Below are positions 10,745 through 21,670 of a stretch of DNA of 64,000 nucleotides, one piece after another. Each line of letters starts with the position of its first letter. The first letter of the stretch is position 1. This DNA comes from Anaspis maculata (lineage: Eukaryota > Arthropoda > Insecta > Coleoptera > Scraptiidae): assembly GCA_949128115.1 (NCBI GenBank), contig OX421967.1, positions 4,950,070-5,014,069 of the forward strand, given 5' to 3'. The notes under the pieces are model-generated. The model did no database searches. It saw only the letters and a program-made list of their open reading frames with translations, and was not told the origin of the DNA. Both the position numbers and the translations under genes were made by a program.

Positions 10745-10877
10745 GTCACGTGGGTTAAAACCTGAACTTTTTGGATAACAATTGTGTCTTTTCTTCTATA
10801 TTTGTGTTCGTTCGTCAGATTTTGCGTTTGGAACAAGTAGCTGCCAACATCAAAAGTGGTGACCGATCGTTTAAGAA
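10745..10877. repeat. LONG brick, type A (133 bp)
   Basis: Positions 1-22 are a 22-mer variant (GTCACGTGGG then TTAAAACCTGAA). The insert follows: CAATTG at 35-40, the tract TCTTTTCTTC at about 43-52, GTTCGTTCGTCAG at 62-74, GTAGCTGCCA at 93-102 and GGTGACCGATCG at 114-125. Features diagnostic of A against B are T at 77 (AGATTTTG), CA at 90-91 (GGAACAAG), CAACATC at 101-107, and a tail usually TTTTAGAA. This copy ends TTTAAGAA, which removes the TAG found in one frame of most A bricks. A and B differ at about nine positions (13, 49, 77, 90, 91, 103, 105, 130, 131). Confidence 0.94.
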
Positions 10878-10921
10878 GTCACGTGGGTTGAAGCCTGAAG
10901 TCACGTGGGTTGGAGCCTGGA

Positions 10922-11054
10922 GTCACGTGGGTTCAACCCTAATCTTTTTGGATAACAATTGTGTCTTTTTTTCTATATTTGTGTTCGTTCGTCAGATGTT
11001 GCGTTTGGAAAGAGTAGCTGCCATCTTCAAAAGTGGTGACCGATCGTTTTCAAA
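10922..11054. repeat. LONG brick, type B (133 bp)
   Basis: Same length and layout as type A. Its diagnostics are an opening TTCAAACC (here TTCAACCC), a T7 tract (GTCTTTTTTTC) in place of TTTTCTTC, G at 77 (AGATGTTG), GGAAAGAG at 86-93, CATCTTC at 101-107, and a tail TTTTCAAA in the middle and right of the window or TTTTAAAA in the left 10 kb. It is almost always preceded by the GGAGCCTGGA short brick. Confidence 0.94.
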
Positions 11055-11098
11055 GTCACGTGGGTTGAAGCCTGAAGTCACGTGGGTTGAAGCCTGAA

Positions 11099-11585
11099 GT
11101 CACGTGGGTTAAAACCTGAACTTTTTGGATAACAATTGTGTCTTTTCTTCTATATTTGTGTTCGTTCGTCAGATTTTGCGTTTGGAACAAGTAGCTGCCA
11201 ACATCAAAAGTGGTGACCGATCGTTTTAGAAGTCACGTGGGTTGAAGCCTGAAGTCACGTGGGTTGGAGCCTGGAGTCACGTGGGTTCAAACCTGAACTT
11301 TTTGGATAACAATTGTGTCTTTTCTTCTATATTTGTGTTCGTTCGTCAGATTTTGCGTTTGGAACAAGTAGCTGCCAACATCAAAAGTGGTGACCGATCG
11401 TTTTAGAAGTCACGTGGGTTGAAGCCTGAAGTCACGTGGGTTGGAGCCTGGAGTCACGTGGGTTCAAACCTGAACTTTTTGGATAACAATTGTGTCTTTT
11501 TTTCTATATTTGTGTTCGGTCGTCAGATGTTGCGTTTGGAAAGAGTAGCTGCCATCTTCAAAAGTGGTGACCGATCGTTTTCAAA
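11099..11585. repeat. A-A-B trimer (487 bp)
   Basis: Two A bricks in a row before B, each followed by two SHORT bricks (133 + 44 + 133 + 44 + 133). The second A opens TTCAAACC, the B-type opening, so its front end is B-like. Confidence 0.92.
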
Positions 11586-11717
11586 GTCACGTGGGTTGAA
11601 GCCTGAAGTCACGTGGGTTGAAGCCTGAAGTCACGTGGGTTGAAGCCTGAAGTCACGTGGGTTGAAGCCTGAAGTCACGTGGGTTGAAGCCTGAAGTCAC
11701 GTGGGTTGAAGCCTGAA
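11586..11717. repeat. Run of six 22-bp SHORT bricks
   Basis: Six SHORT bricks after a B brick. The next LONG brick opens TTGGAACCTG, a variant shared with the matching run at 24723-24854 in the 13-kb duplicate. Confidence 0.94.
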
Positions 11718-12447
11718 GTCACGTGGGTTGGAACCTGAACTTTTTGGATAACAATTGTGTCTTTTCTTCTATATTTGTGTTCGTTCGTCAGATTTTGCGT
11801 TTGGAACAAGTAGCTGCCAACATCAAAAGTGGTGACCGATCGTTTAAGAAGTCACGTGGGTTGAAGCCTGAAGTCACGTGGGTTGGAGCCTGGAGTCACG
11901 TGGGTTCAAACCTGAACTTTTTGGATAACAATTGTGTCTTTTTTTCTATATTTGTGTTCGTTCGTCAGATGTTGCGTTTGGAAAGAGTAGCTGCCATCTT
12001 CAAAAGTGGTGACCGATCGTTTTCAAAGTCACGTGGGTTGAAGCCTGAAGTCACGTGGGTTGAAGCCTGAAGTCACGTGGGTTAAAACCTGAACTTTTTG
12101 GATAACAATTGTGTCTTTTCTTCTATATTTGTGTTCGTTCGTCAGATTTTGCGTTTGGAACAAGTAGCTGCCAACATCAAAAGTGGTGACCGATCGTTTT
12201 AGAAGTCACGTGGGTTGAAGCCTGAAGTCACGTGGGTTGGAGCCTGGAGTCACGTGGGTTCAAACCTGAACTTTTTGGATAACAATTGTGTCTTTTTTTC
12301 TATATTTGTGTTCGTTCGTCAGATGTTGCGTTTGGAAAGAGTAGCTGCCATCTTCAAAAGTGGTGACCGATCGTTTTCAAAGTCACGTGGGTTGAAGCCT
12401 GAAGTCACGTGGGTTGAAGCCTGAAGTCACGTGGGTTGAAGCCTGAA

Positions 12448-15400
12448 GTCACGTGAGTTAAAACCTGAACTTTTTGGATAACAATTGTGTCTTTTCTTCT
12501 ATATTTGTGTTCGTTCGTCAGATTTTGCGTTTGGGACAAGTAGCTGCCAACATCAAAAGTGGTGACCGATCGTTTTAGAAGTCACGTGGGTTGAAGCCTG
12601 AAGTCACGTGGGTTGGAGCCTGGAGTCACGTGGGTTCAAACCTGAACTTTTTGGATAACAATTGTGTCTTTTTTTCTATATTTGTGTTCGTTCGTCAGAT
12701 GTTGCGTTTGGAAAGAGTAGCTGCCATCTACAAAAGTGGTGACCGATCGTTTTCAAAGTCACGTGGGTTGAAGCCTGAAGTCACGTAGGTTGAAGCCTGA
12801 AGTCACGTGGGTTGAAGCCTGAAGTCACGTGGGTTAAAACCTGAACTTTTTGGATAACAATTGTGTCTTTTCTTCTATATTTGTGTTCGTTCGTCAGATT
12901 TTGCGTTTGGAACGAGTAGCTGCCAACATCAAAAGTGGTGACCGATCGTTTTAGAAGTCACGTGGGTTGAAATCTGAAGTCACGTGGGTTGGAGCCTGGA
13001 GTCACGTGGGTTCAAACCTGAACTTTTTGGATAACAATTGTGTCTTTTTTTCTATATTTGTGGTCGTTCGTCAGATGTTGCGTTTGGAAAGAGTAGCTGC
13101 CATCTTCAAAAGTGGTGACCGATCGTTTTCAAAGTCACGTGGGTTGAAGCCTGAAGTCACGTGGGTTGAAGCCTGAAGTCACGTGGGTTGGAGCCTGAAG
13201 TCACGTGGGTTAAAACCTGAACTTTTGGGATAACAATTGTGTCTTTTCTTCTATATTTGTGTTCGTTCGTCAGATTTTGCGTTTGGAACGAGTAGCTGCC
13301 AACATCAAAAGTGGTGACCGATCGTTTTAGAAGTCACGTGGGTTGAAATCTGAAGTCACGTGAATTGGAGCCTGGAGTCACGTGGGTTCAAACCTGAACT
13401 TTTTGGATAACAATTGTGTCTTTTTTTCTATATTTGTGGTCGTTCGTCAGATGTTGCGTTTGGAAAGAGTAGCTGCCATCTTCAAAAGTGGTGACCGATC
13501 GTTTTCAAAGTCACGTGGGCTGAAGCCTGAAGTCACGTGGGTTGAAGTATGAAGTCACGTGGGTTGAAGCCTGAAGTCACGTGGGTTAAAACTTGAGCTT
13601 TTTGGATAACAATTGTGTCTTTTCTTCTATATTTGTGTTCGTTCGTCAGATTTTGCGTTTGGAACAAGTAGCTGCCAACATCAAAAGTGGTGACCGATCG
13701 TTCTAGAAGTCACGTGGGTTGAAGCCTGAAGTCACGTGGGTTGGAGCCTGGAGTCACGTGGGTTCAAACCTGAACTTTTTGGATAACAATTGTGTTTTTC
13801 TTTCTATATTTGTGTTCGTTCGTCAGATGTTGCGTTTGGAAAGAGTAGCTGCCATCTTCAAAAGTGGTGACCGATCGTTTTCAAAGTCACGTGGGTTGAA
13901 GCCTGAAGTCACGTGGGTTGAAGCCTGAAGTCACGTGGGTTAAAACCTGAACTTTTTGGATAACAATTGTGTCTTTTCTTCTATATTTGTGTTCGTTCGT
14001 CAGATTTTGCGTTTGGAACAAGTAGCTGCCAACATCAAAAGTTGTGACCGATCGTCTTAGAAGTCACGTGGGTTGAAGCCCGAAGTCACGTGAGTTGGAG
14101 CCTGGAGTCACGTGGGTTCAAACCTGAACTTTTTGGATAACAATTGTGTCTTTTTTTCTATATTTGTGTTCGTTCGTCAGATGTTGCGTTTGGAAAGAGT
14201 AGCTGCCATCTTCAAAAGTGGTGACCGATCGTTTTCAAAGTCACGTGGGTTGAAGCCTGATGTCACGAGGGTTGAAGCCTGAAGTCACGTGGGTTGAAGC
14301 CTGAAGTCACGTGGGTTAAAACTTGAACTTTTTGGATAACAATTGTGTCTTTTCTTCTATATTTGTGTTCGTTCGTCAGATGTTGCGTTTGGAAAGAGTA
14401 GCTGCCATCTTCAAAAGTGGTGACCGATCGTTTTCAAAGTCACGTGGGTTGAAGCCTGAAGTCACGTGGGTTGAAGCCTGAAGTCACGTGGGTTGAAGCC
14501 TGAAGTCACGTGGGTTGAAGCCTGAAGTCACGTGGGTTAAAACTTGAACTTTTTGGATAACAATTGTGTCTTTTCTTCTATATTTGTGTTCGTTCGTCAG
14601 ATTTTGCGTTTGGAACAAGTAGCTGCCAACATCAAAAGTGGTGACCGATCGTTTTAGAAGTCACGTGGGTTGAAGCCTGAAGTCACGTGGGTTGGAGCCT
14701 GGAGTCACGTGGGTTCAAACCTGAACTTTTTGGATAACAATTGTGTCTTTTTTTCTATATTTGTGTTCGGTCGTCAGATGTTGCGTTTGGAAAGAGTAGC
14801 TGCCATCTTCAAAAGTGGTGACCGATCGTTTTCAAAGTCACGTGGGTTGAAGCCTGAAGTCACGTGGGTTGAAGCCTGAAGTCACGTGGGTTGAAGCCTG
14901 AAGTCACGTGGGTTGGAGCATGGAGTCACGTGGGTTCAAACCTGAACTTTTTGGATAACAATTGTGTCTTTTTTTCTATATTTGTGTTCGTTCGTCAGAT
15001 GTTGCGTTTGGAAAGAGTAGCTGCCATCTTCAAAAGTGGTGACGGATCGTTTTCAAAGTCACGTGGGTTGAAGCCTGAAGTCACGTGGGTTGAAGCCTGA
15101 AGTCACGTGGGTTGAAGCCTGAAGTCACGTGGGTTGAAGCCTGAAGTCACGTGGGTTGAAGCCTGAAGTCACGTGGGTTGAAGCCTGGAGTCACGTGGGT
15201 TAAAACCTGAACTTTTTGGATAACAATTGTGTCTTTTCTTCTATATTTGTGTTCGTTCGTCAGATTTTGCGTTTGGAACAAGTAGCTGCCAACATCAAAA
15301 GTGGTGACCGATCGTTTAAGAAGTCACGTGGGTTGAAGCCTGAAGTCACGTGGGTTGGAGCCTGGAGTCACGTGGGTTCAACCCTAATCTTTTTGGATAA

Positions 15401-15941
15401 CAATTGTGTCTTTTTTTCTATATTTGTGTTCGTTCGTCAGATGTTGCGTTTGGAAAGAGTAGCTGCCATCTTCAAAAGTGGTGACCGATCGTTTTCAAAG
15501 TCACGTGGGTTGAAGCCTGAAGTCACGTGGGTTGAAGCCTGAAGTCACGTGGGTTAAAACCTGAACTTTTTGGATAACAATTGTGTCTTTTCTTCTATAT
15601 TTGTGTTCGTTCGTCAGATTTTGCGTTTGGAACAAGTAGCTGCCAACATCAAAAGTGGTGACCGATCGTTTTAGAAGTCACGTGGGTTGAAGCCTGAAGT
15701 CACGTGGGTTGGAGCCTGGAGTCACGTGGGTTCAAACCTGAACTTTTTGGATAACAATTGTGTCTTTTTTTCTATATTTGTGTTCGTTCGTCAGATGTTG
15801 CGTTTGGAAAGAGTAGCTGCCATCTTCAAAAGTGGTGACCGATCGTTTTCAAAGTCACGTGGGTTGAAGCCTGAAGTCACGTGGGTTGAAGCCTGAAGTC
15901 ACGTGGGTTGAAGCCTGAAGTCACGTGGGTTGAAGCCTGAA
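12448..15941. repeat. F repeat, copy 1 (3,494 bp)
   Basis: Marked in order by TTGGGACAAG (12531), CATCTACAAAAG (12724), ACGTAGGTT (12784), GAAATCTGAA (12969), GTGGTCGTTCG (13060), CTTTTGGGATAAC (13223), GTGAATTGG (13369), GTGTTTTTCTTTC (13793), GAAGCCCGAAG (14075) and GTCACGAGGG (14262). Private to this copy are GAAGTATGAAG (13545) and AGTTGTGACC (14040). The length equals 18 LONG + 50 SHORT. Confidence 0.92.
15058..15189. repeat. Run of six 22-bp SHORT bricks
   Basis: Six SHORT bricks between B and A. The last one ends GCCTGGA instead of GCCTGAA. Confidence 0.93.
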
Positions 15942-18883
15942 GTCACGTGAGTTAAAACCTGAACTTTTTGGATAACAATTGTGTCTTTTCTTCTATATTT
16001 GTGTTCGTTCGTCAGATTTTGCGTTTGGGACAAGTAGCTGCCAACATCAAAAGTGGTGACCGATCGTTTTAGAAGTCACGTGGGTTGAAGCCTGAAGTCA
16101 CGTGGGTTGGAGCCTGGAGTCACGTGGGTTCAAACCTGAACTTTTTGGATAACAATTGTGTCTTTTTTTCTATATTTGTGTTCGTTCGTCAGATGTTGCG
16201 TTTGGAAAGAGTAGCTGCCATCTACAAAAGTGGTGACCGATCGTTTTCAAAGTCACGTGGGTTGAAGCCTGAAGTCACGTAGGTTGAAGCCTGAAGTCAC
16301 GTGGGTTGAAGCCTGAAGTCACGTGGGTTAAAACCTGAACTTTTTGGATAACAATTGTGTCTTTTCTTCTATATTTGTGTTCGTTCGTCAGATTTTGCGT
16401 TTGGAACGAGTAGCTGCCAACATCAAAAGTGGTGACCGATCGTTTTAGAAGTCACGTGGGTTGAAATCTGAAGTCACGTGGGTTGGAGCCTGGAGTCACG
16501 TGGGTTCAAACCTGAACTTTTTGGATAACAATTGTGTCTTTTTTTCTATATTTGTGGTCGTTCGTCAGATGTTGCGTTTGGAAAGAGTAGCTGCCATCTT
16601 CAAAAGTGGTGACCGATCGTTTTCAAAGTCACGTGGGTTGAAGCCTGAAGTCACGTGGGTTGAAGCCTGAAGTCACGTGGGTTGGAGCCTGAAGTCACGT
16701 GGGTTAAAACCTGAACTTTTGGGATAACAATTGTGTCTTTTCTTCTATATTTGTGTTCGTTCGTCAGATTTTGCGTTTGGAACGAGTAGCTGCCAACATC
16801 AAAAGTGGTGACCGATCGTTTTAGAAGTCACGTGGGTTGAAATCTGAAGTCACGTGAATTGGAGCCTGGAGTCACGTGGGTTCAAACCTGAACTTTTTGG
16901 ATAACAATTGTGTCTTTTTTTCTATATTTGTGGTCGTTCGTCAGATGTTGCGTTTGGAAAGAGTAGCTGCCATCTTCAAAAGTGGTGACCGATCGTTTTC
17001 AAAGTCACGTGGGCTGAAGCCTGAAGTCACGTGGGTTGAAGCCTGAAGTCACGTGGGTTGAAGCCTGAAGTCACGTGGGTTAAAACTTGAACTTTTTGGA
17101 TAACAATTGTGTCTTTTCTTCTATATTTGTGTTCGTTCGTCAGATTTTGCGTTTGGAACAAGTAGCTGCCAACATCAAAAGTGGTGACCGATCGTTCTAG
17201 AAGTCACGTGGGTTGAAGCCTGAAGTCACGTGGGTTGGAGCCTGGAGTCACGTGGGTTCAAACCTGAACTTTTTGGATAACAATTGTGTTTTTCTTTCTA
17301 TATTTGTGTTCGTTCGTCAGATGTTGCGTTTGGAAAGAGTAGCTGCCATCTTCAAAAGTGGTGACCGATCGTTTTCAAAGTCACGTGGGTTGAAGCCTGA
17401 AGTCACGTGGGTTGAAGCCTGAAGTCACGTGGGTTAAAACCTGAACTTTTTGGATAACAATTGTGTCTTTTCTTCTATATTTGTGTTCGTTCGTCAGATT
17501 TTGCGTTTGGAACAAGTAGCTGCCAACATCAAAAGTGGTGACCGATCGTCTTAAAAGTCACGTGGGTTGAAGCCCGAAGTCACGTGAGTTGGAGCCTGGA
17601 GTCACGTGGGTTCAAACCTGAACTTTTTGGATAACAATTGTGTCTTTTTTTCTATATTTGTGTTCGTTCGTCAGATGTTGCGTTTGGAAAGAGTAGCTGC
17701 CATCTTCAAAAGTGGTGACCGATCGTTTTCAAAGTCACGTGGGTTGAAGCCTGATGTCACGAGGGTTGAAGCCTGAAGTCACGTGGGTTGAAGCCTGAAG
17801 TCACGTGGGTTAAAACTTGAACTTTTTGGATAACAATTGTGTCTTTTCTTCTATATTTGTGTTCGTTCGTCAGATGTTGCGTTTGGAAAGAGTAGCTGCC
17901 ATCTTCAAAAGTGGTGACCGATCGTTTTCAAAGTCACGTGGGTTGAAGCCTGAAGTCACGTGGGTTGAAGCCTGAAGTCACGTGGGTTGAAGCCTGAAGT
18001 CACGTGGGTTAAAACTTGAACTTTTTGGATAACAATTGTGTCTTTTCTTCTATATTTGTGTTCGTTCGTCAGATTTTGCGTTTGGAACAAGTAGCTGCCA
18101 ACATCAAAAGTGGTGACCGATCGTTTTAGAAGTCACGTGGGTTGAAGCCTGAAGTCACGTGGGTTAAAGCCTGGAGTCACGTGGGTTCAAACCTGAACTT
18201 TTTGGATAACAATTGTGTCTTTTTTTCTATATTTGTGTTCGGTCGTCAGATGTTGCGTTTGGAAAGAGTAGCTGCCATCTTCAAAAGTGGTGACCGATCG
18301 TTTTCAAAGTCACGTGGGTTGAAGCCTGAAGTCACGTGGGTTGAAGCCTGAAGTCACGTGGGTTGAAGCCTGAAGTCACGTGGGTTGAAGCCTGAAGTCA
18401 CGTGGGTTAAAACCTGAACTTTTTGGATAACAATTGTGTCTTTTCTTCTATATTTGTGTTCGTTCGTCAGATTTTGCGTTTGGAACAAGTAGCTGCCAAC
18501 ATCAAAAGTGGTGACCGATCGTTTAAGAAGTTACGTGGGTTGAAGCCTGAAGTCACGTGGGTTGGAGCCTGGAGTCACGTGGGTTCAAACCTGAACTTTT
18601 TGGATAACAATTGTGTCTTTTCTTCTATATTTGTGTTCGTTCGTCAGATTTTGCGTTTGGAACAAGTAGCTGCCAACATCAAAAGTGGTGACCGATCGTT
18701 TAAGAAGTTACGTGGGTTGAAGCCTGAAGTCACGTGGGTTGGAGCCTGGAGTCACGTGGGTTCAAACCTGAACTTTTTGGATAACAATTGTGTCTTTTTT
18801 CCTATATTTGTGTTCGTTCGTCAGATGTTGCGTTTGGAAAGAGTAGCTGCCATCTTCAAAAGTGGTGACCGATCGTTTTCAAA
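15942..18883. repeat. F repeat, copy 2
   Basis: Repeats the ordered F markers at offset 3,494 (GGGACAAG at 16027, CATCTAC at 16220, GAAATCTG at 16463, GTGAATTGG at 16854, GTCACGAGGG at 17756). It then continues into the A-A-B trimer at 18397-18883, which copy 1 lacks. Confidence 0.9.
18397..18883. repeat. A-A-B trimer, GTTACGTGGG variant
   Basis: Trimer with GTTACGTGGG (CACGTG lost) after each A, and TTTAAGAAG tails that keep one frame open for 167 codons. The same trimer appears at 31225, 33923, 41598 and 51042. Confidence 0.92.
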
Positions 18884-19900
18884 GTCACGTGGGTTGAAGC
18901 CTGGAGTCACGTGGGTTGAAGCCTGAAGTCACGTGGGTTAAAACCTGAACTTTTTGGATAACAATTGTGTCTTTTCTTCTATATTTGTGTTCGTTCGTCA
19001 GATTTTGCGTTTGGAACAAGTAGCTGCCAACATCAAAAGTGGTGACCGATCGTTTTAGAAGTCACGTGGGTTGAAGCCTGAAGTCACGTGGGTTGGAGCC
19101 TGGAGTCACGTGGGTTCAAACCTGAACTTTTTGGTCAACAATTGTGTCTTTTTTTCTATATTTGTGTTCGGTCGTCAGATGTTGCGTTTGGAAAGAGTAG
19201 CTGCCATCTTCAAAAGTGGTGACCGATCGTTTTCAAAGTCACGTGGGTTGAAGCCTGAAGTCACGTGGGTTGAAGCCTGAAGTCACGTGGGTTGAAGCCT
19301 GAAGTCACGTGGGATGAAGCCTGAATTCACGTGGGTTGAAGCCTGAAGTCACGTGGGTTAAAACCTGAACTTTTTGGATAACAATTGTGTCTTTTCTTCT
19401 ATATTTGTGTTCGTTCGTCAGATTTTGCGTTTGGAACAAGTAGCTGCCAACATCAAAAGTGGTGACCGATCGTTTAAGAAGTTACGTGGGTTGAAGCCTG
19501 AAGTCACGTGGGTTGAAGCCTGAAGTCACGTGGGTTAAAACCTGAACTTTTGGGATAACAATTGTGTCTTTTCTTCTATATTTGTGTTCGTTCGTCAAAT
19601 TTTGCGTTTGGAACAAGTAGCTCCCAACATCAAAAGTGGTGACCGATCGTTTTAGAAGTCACGTGGGTTGAAGCCTGAAGTCACGTGAGTTGGAGCCTGG
19701 AGTCACGTGGGTTCAAACCTGAACTTTTTGGATAACAATTGTGACTTTTTTTCTATATTTGTGTTCGTTCGTCAGATGTTGCGTTTGGAAAGAGTAGCTG
19801 CCATCTTCAAAAGTGGTGACCGATCGTTTTCAAAGTCACGTGGGTTGAAGCCTGAAGTCACGTGGGTTGAAGCCTGAAGTCACGTGGGTTGAAGCCTGAA

Positions 19901-20033
19901 GTCACGTGGGCTAAAACTTGAACTTTTTGGATAACAATTGTGTCTTTTCTTCTATATTTGTGTTCGTTCGTCAGATTTTGCGTTTGGAACAAGTAGCTGC
20001 CATCTTCAAAAGTGGTGACCGATCGTTTTCAAA
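19901..20033. repeat. Hybrid LONG brick at a duplication edge
   Basis: A-type up to GTAGCTGCCA, then CATCTTC and a TTTTCAAA tail. The brick at 32729 (offset 12,828) is identical up to the switch but continues as CAACATC, so the edge of the 10-kb duplication falls inside this brick. Confidence 0.92.
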
Positions 20034-20099
20034 GTCACGTGGGTTGAAGCCTGAAGTCACGTGGGTTGAAGCCTGAAGTCACGTGGGTTGAAGCCTGAA

Positions 20100-21183
20100 G
20101 TCACGTGGGTTAAAACCTGAACTTTTTGGATAACAATTGTGTCTTTTCTTCTATATTTGTGTTCGTTCGTCAGATGTTGCGTTTGGAAAGAGTAGCTGCC
20201 ATCTTCAAAAGTGGTGACTGATCGTTTCAAAAGTCACGTGGGTTGAAGCCTGAAGTCACGTGGGTTGAAGCCTGAAGTCACGTGGGTTAAAACCTGAACT
20301 TTTTGGATAACAATTGTGTCTTTTCTTCTATATTTGTGTTCGTTCGTAAGATTTTGCGTTTGGAACAAGTAGCTGCCAACATCAAAAGTGGTGACCGATC
20401 GTTTTAGAAGTCACGTGGGTTGAAGCCTGAAGTCACGTGGGTTGGAGCCTGGAGTCACGTGGGTTCAAACCTGAACTTTTTGGATAACAATTGTGTTTTT
20501 TTTTCTATATTTGTGTTCGTTCGTCAGATGTTGCGTTTGAAAAGAGTAGCTGCCATCTTCAAAAGTGGTGACCGATCGTTTTCAAATTCACGTGGGTTGA
20601 AGCCTGAAGTCACGTGGGTTGAAGCCTGAAGTCACGTGGGTTGAAGCCTGAAGTCACGTGGGTTAAAACCTGAACTTTTTGGATAACAATTGTGTCTTTT
20701 CTTCTATATTTGTGTTCGTTCGTCAGATTTTGCGTTTGAAACAAGTAGCTGCCAACCTCAAAGGTGGTGACCGATCGTCTTAGATGTCACGTGGGTTGAA
20801 GCCTGAAGTCACGTGGGTTGAAGCCTGAAGTCACGTGGGTTAAAACCTGAACTTTTTGGATAACAATTGTGTCTTTTCTTCTATATTTGTGTTCGTTCGT
20901 CAGATTTTGCGTTTGGAACAAGTAGCTGCCAACATCAAAAGTGGTGACCGATCGTTTTAGAAGTCACGTGGGTTGAAGCCTGAAGTCACGTGGGTTGGAG
21001 CCTGGAGTCACGTGGGTTCAAACCTGAACTTTTTGGATAACAATTGTGTCTTTTTTTCTATATTTGTGTTCGTTCGTCAGATGTTGCGTTTGGAAAGAGT
21101 AGCTGCCATCTTCAAAAGTGGTGACCGATCGTTTTCAAAGTCACGTGGGTTGAAGCCTGAAGTCACGTGGGTTGAAGCCTGAA
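20100..21183. repeat. G block, copy 1
   Basis: An about 1.1-kb module: a hybrid brick with GACTGATCG and a TTTCAAAAG tail, an A3 brick, a B brick with a long T run (GTGTTTTTTTTTC) and CAAATTCACG, an A2 brick, an A1 brick and a B brick. It recurs near 37.2, 45.3, 54.7 and 59.4 kb, with one SHORT brick fewer here. This copy has TTTGAAAAGAG where the others have TTTGGGAAGAG. Confidence 0.9.
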
Positions 21184-21670
21184 GTCACGTGGGTTAAAAC
21201 CTGAACTTTTTGGATAACAATTGTGTCTTTTCTTCTATATTTGTGTTCGTTCGTCAGATTTTGCGTTTGGAACAAGTAGCTGCCAACATCAAAAGTGGTG
21301 ACCGATCGTTTTAGAAGTCACGTGGGTTGAAGCCTGAAGTCACGTGGGTTGGAGCCTGGTGTCACGTGGGTTCAAACCTGAACTTTTTGGATAACAATTG
21401 TGTCTTTTCTTCTATATTTGTGTTCGTTCGTCAGATTTTGCGTTTGGAACAAGTAGCTGCCAACATCAAAAGTGGTGACCGATCGTTTAAGAAGTTACGT
21501 GGGTTGAAGCCTGAAGTCACGTGGGTTGGAGCCTGGAGTCACGTGGGTTCAAACCTGAACTTTTTGGATAACAATTGTGTCTTTTTTTCTATATTTGTGT
21601 TCGTTCGTCAGATGTTGCGTTTGGAAAGAGTAGCTGCCATCTTCAAAAGTGGTGACCGATCGTTTTCAAA
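21184..21670. repeat. A-A-B trimer with GGTGTCACG spacer
   Basis: Same 487-bp layout. The spacer before the second A reads GCCTGGTGTCACG, shared with 61.1 and 63.5 kb. Confidence 0.91.

Larger units (their letters stand above)
10745..11098. repeat. Representative 354-bp A-B dimer
   Basis: This is a clean example of the basic composite unit: LONG A (10745-10877), two SHORT bricks (10878-10921), LONG B (10922-11054), two SHORT bricks (11055-11098). Length is 310 + 22n with n = 2. Elsewhere n = 3 gives 376 bp, and n reaches 6 (442 bp). The second SHORT brick before B reads GGAGCCTGGA instead of GAAGCCTGAA and marks the position just upstream of B throughout the window, so spacers keep positional identity. 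In this copy B opens TTCAACCCTAATC rather than TTCAAACCTGAAC, a variant shared with 15366 and 23816. Confidence 0.95.
9697..20001. repeat. 12.9-kb-offset duplication, left copy
   Basis: About 10.3 kb repeated at 22590-32830. The offset runs 12,893, then 13,137, 13,159, 13,137 and finally 12,828, each step being a whole number of bricks. The 12,828 offset (68 LONG + 172 SHORT) holds exactly from about 15.7 to 20.0 kb. Shared marks include GAGGGTTGAAG after GATGTCAC (17759/30587), TTTGGTCAACAAT (19131/31959), GGATGAAGCCTGAATTC (19312/32140) and CTCCCAACATC (19621/32449). Identity ends inside GTAGCTGCCA of the brick at 19901. Confidence 0.92.

Noticed and set aside
10783..10803. TATA-like TTCTATATTTG as a promoter in each brick
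   Set aside because: A TATATT string in an AT-rich insert is expected by chance, and no initiator, gene or terminator accompanies it.
10806..10825. CENP-B box in TTCGTCAGATTTTGCG
   Set aside because: It has TTCG and the spaced A of the consensus but lacks the required CGGG (TTGC or similar instead), in both A and B bricks. Not a convincing CENP-B box.
10745..10877. LONG brick as a MITE or other transposon inserted in a 22-bp minisatellite
   Set aside because: The 111-bp insert has no terminal inverted repeats or target-site duplication that I can see. It is as regular as the 22-mer, so origin by insertion cannot be shown.
18423..18926. 167-codon open frame with a 59-residue internal repeat (also at 31251, 33949, 41624, 51068)
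   Set aside because: The periodicity is that of the DNA (177 bp). It starts at TTG, has no supporting signals, and equivalent bricks elsewhere are cut by TAG or shifted by 22-bp spacers. Not reported as coding.
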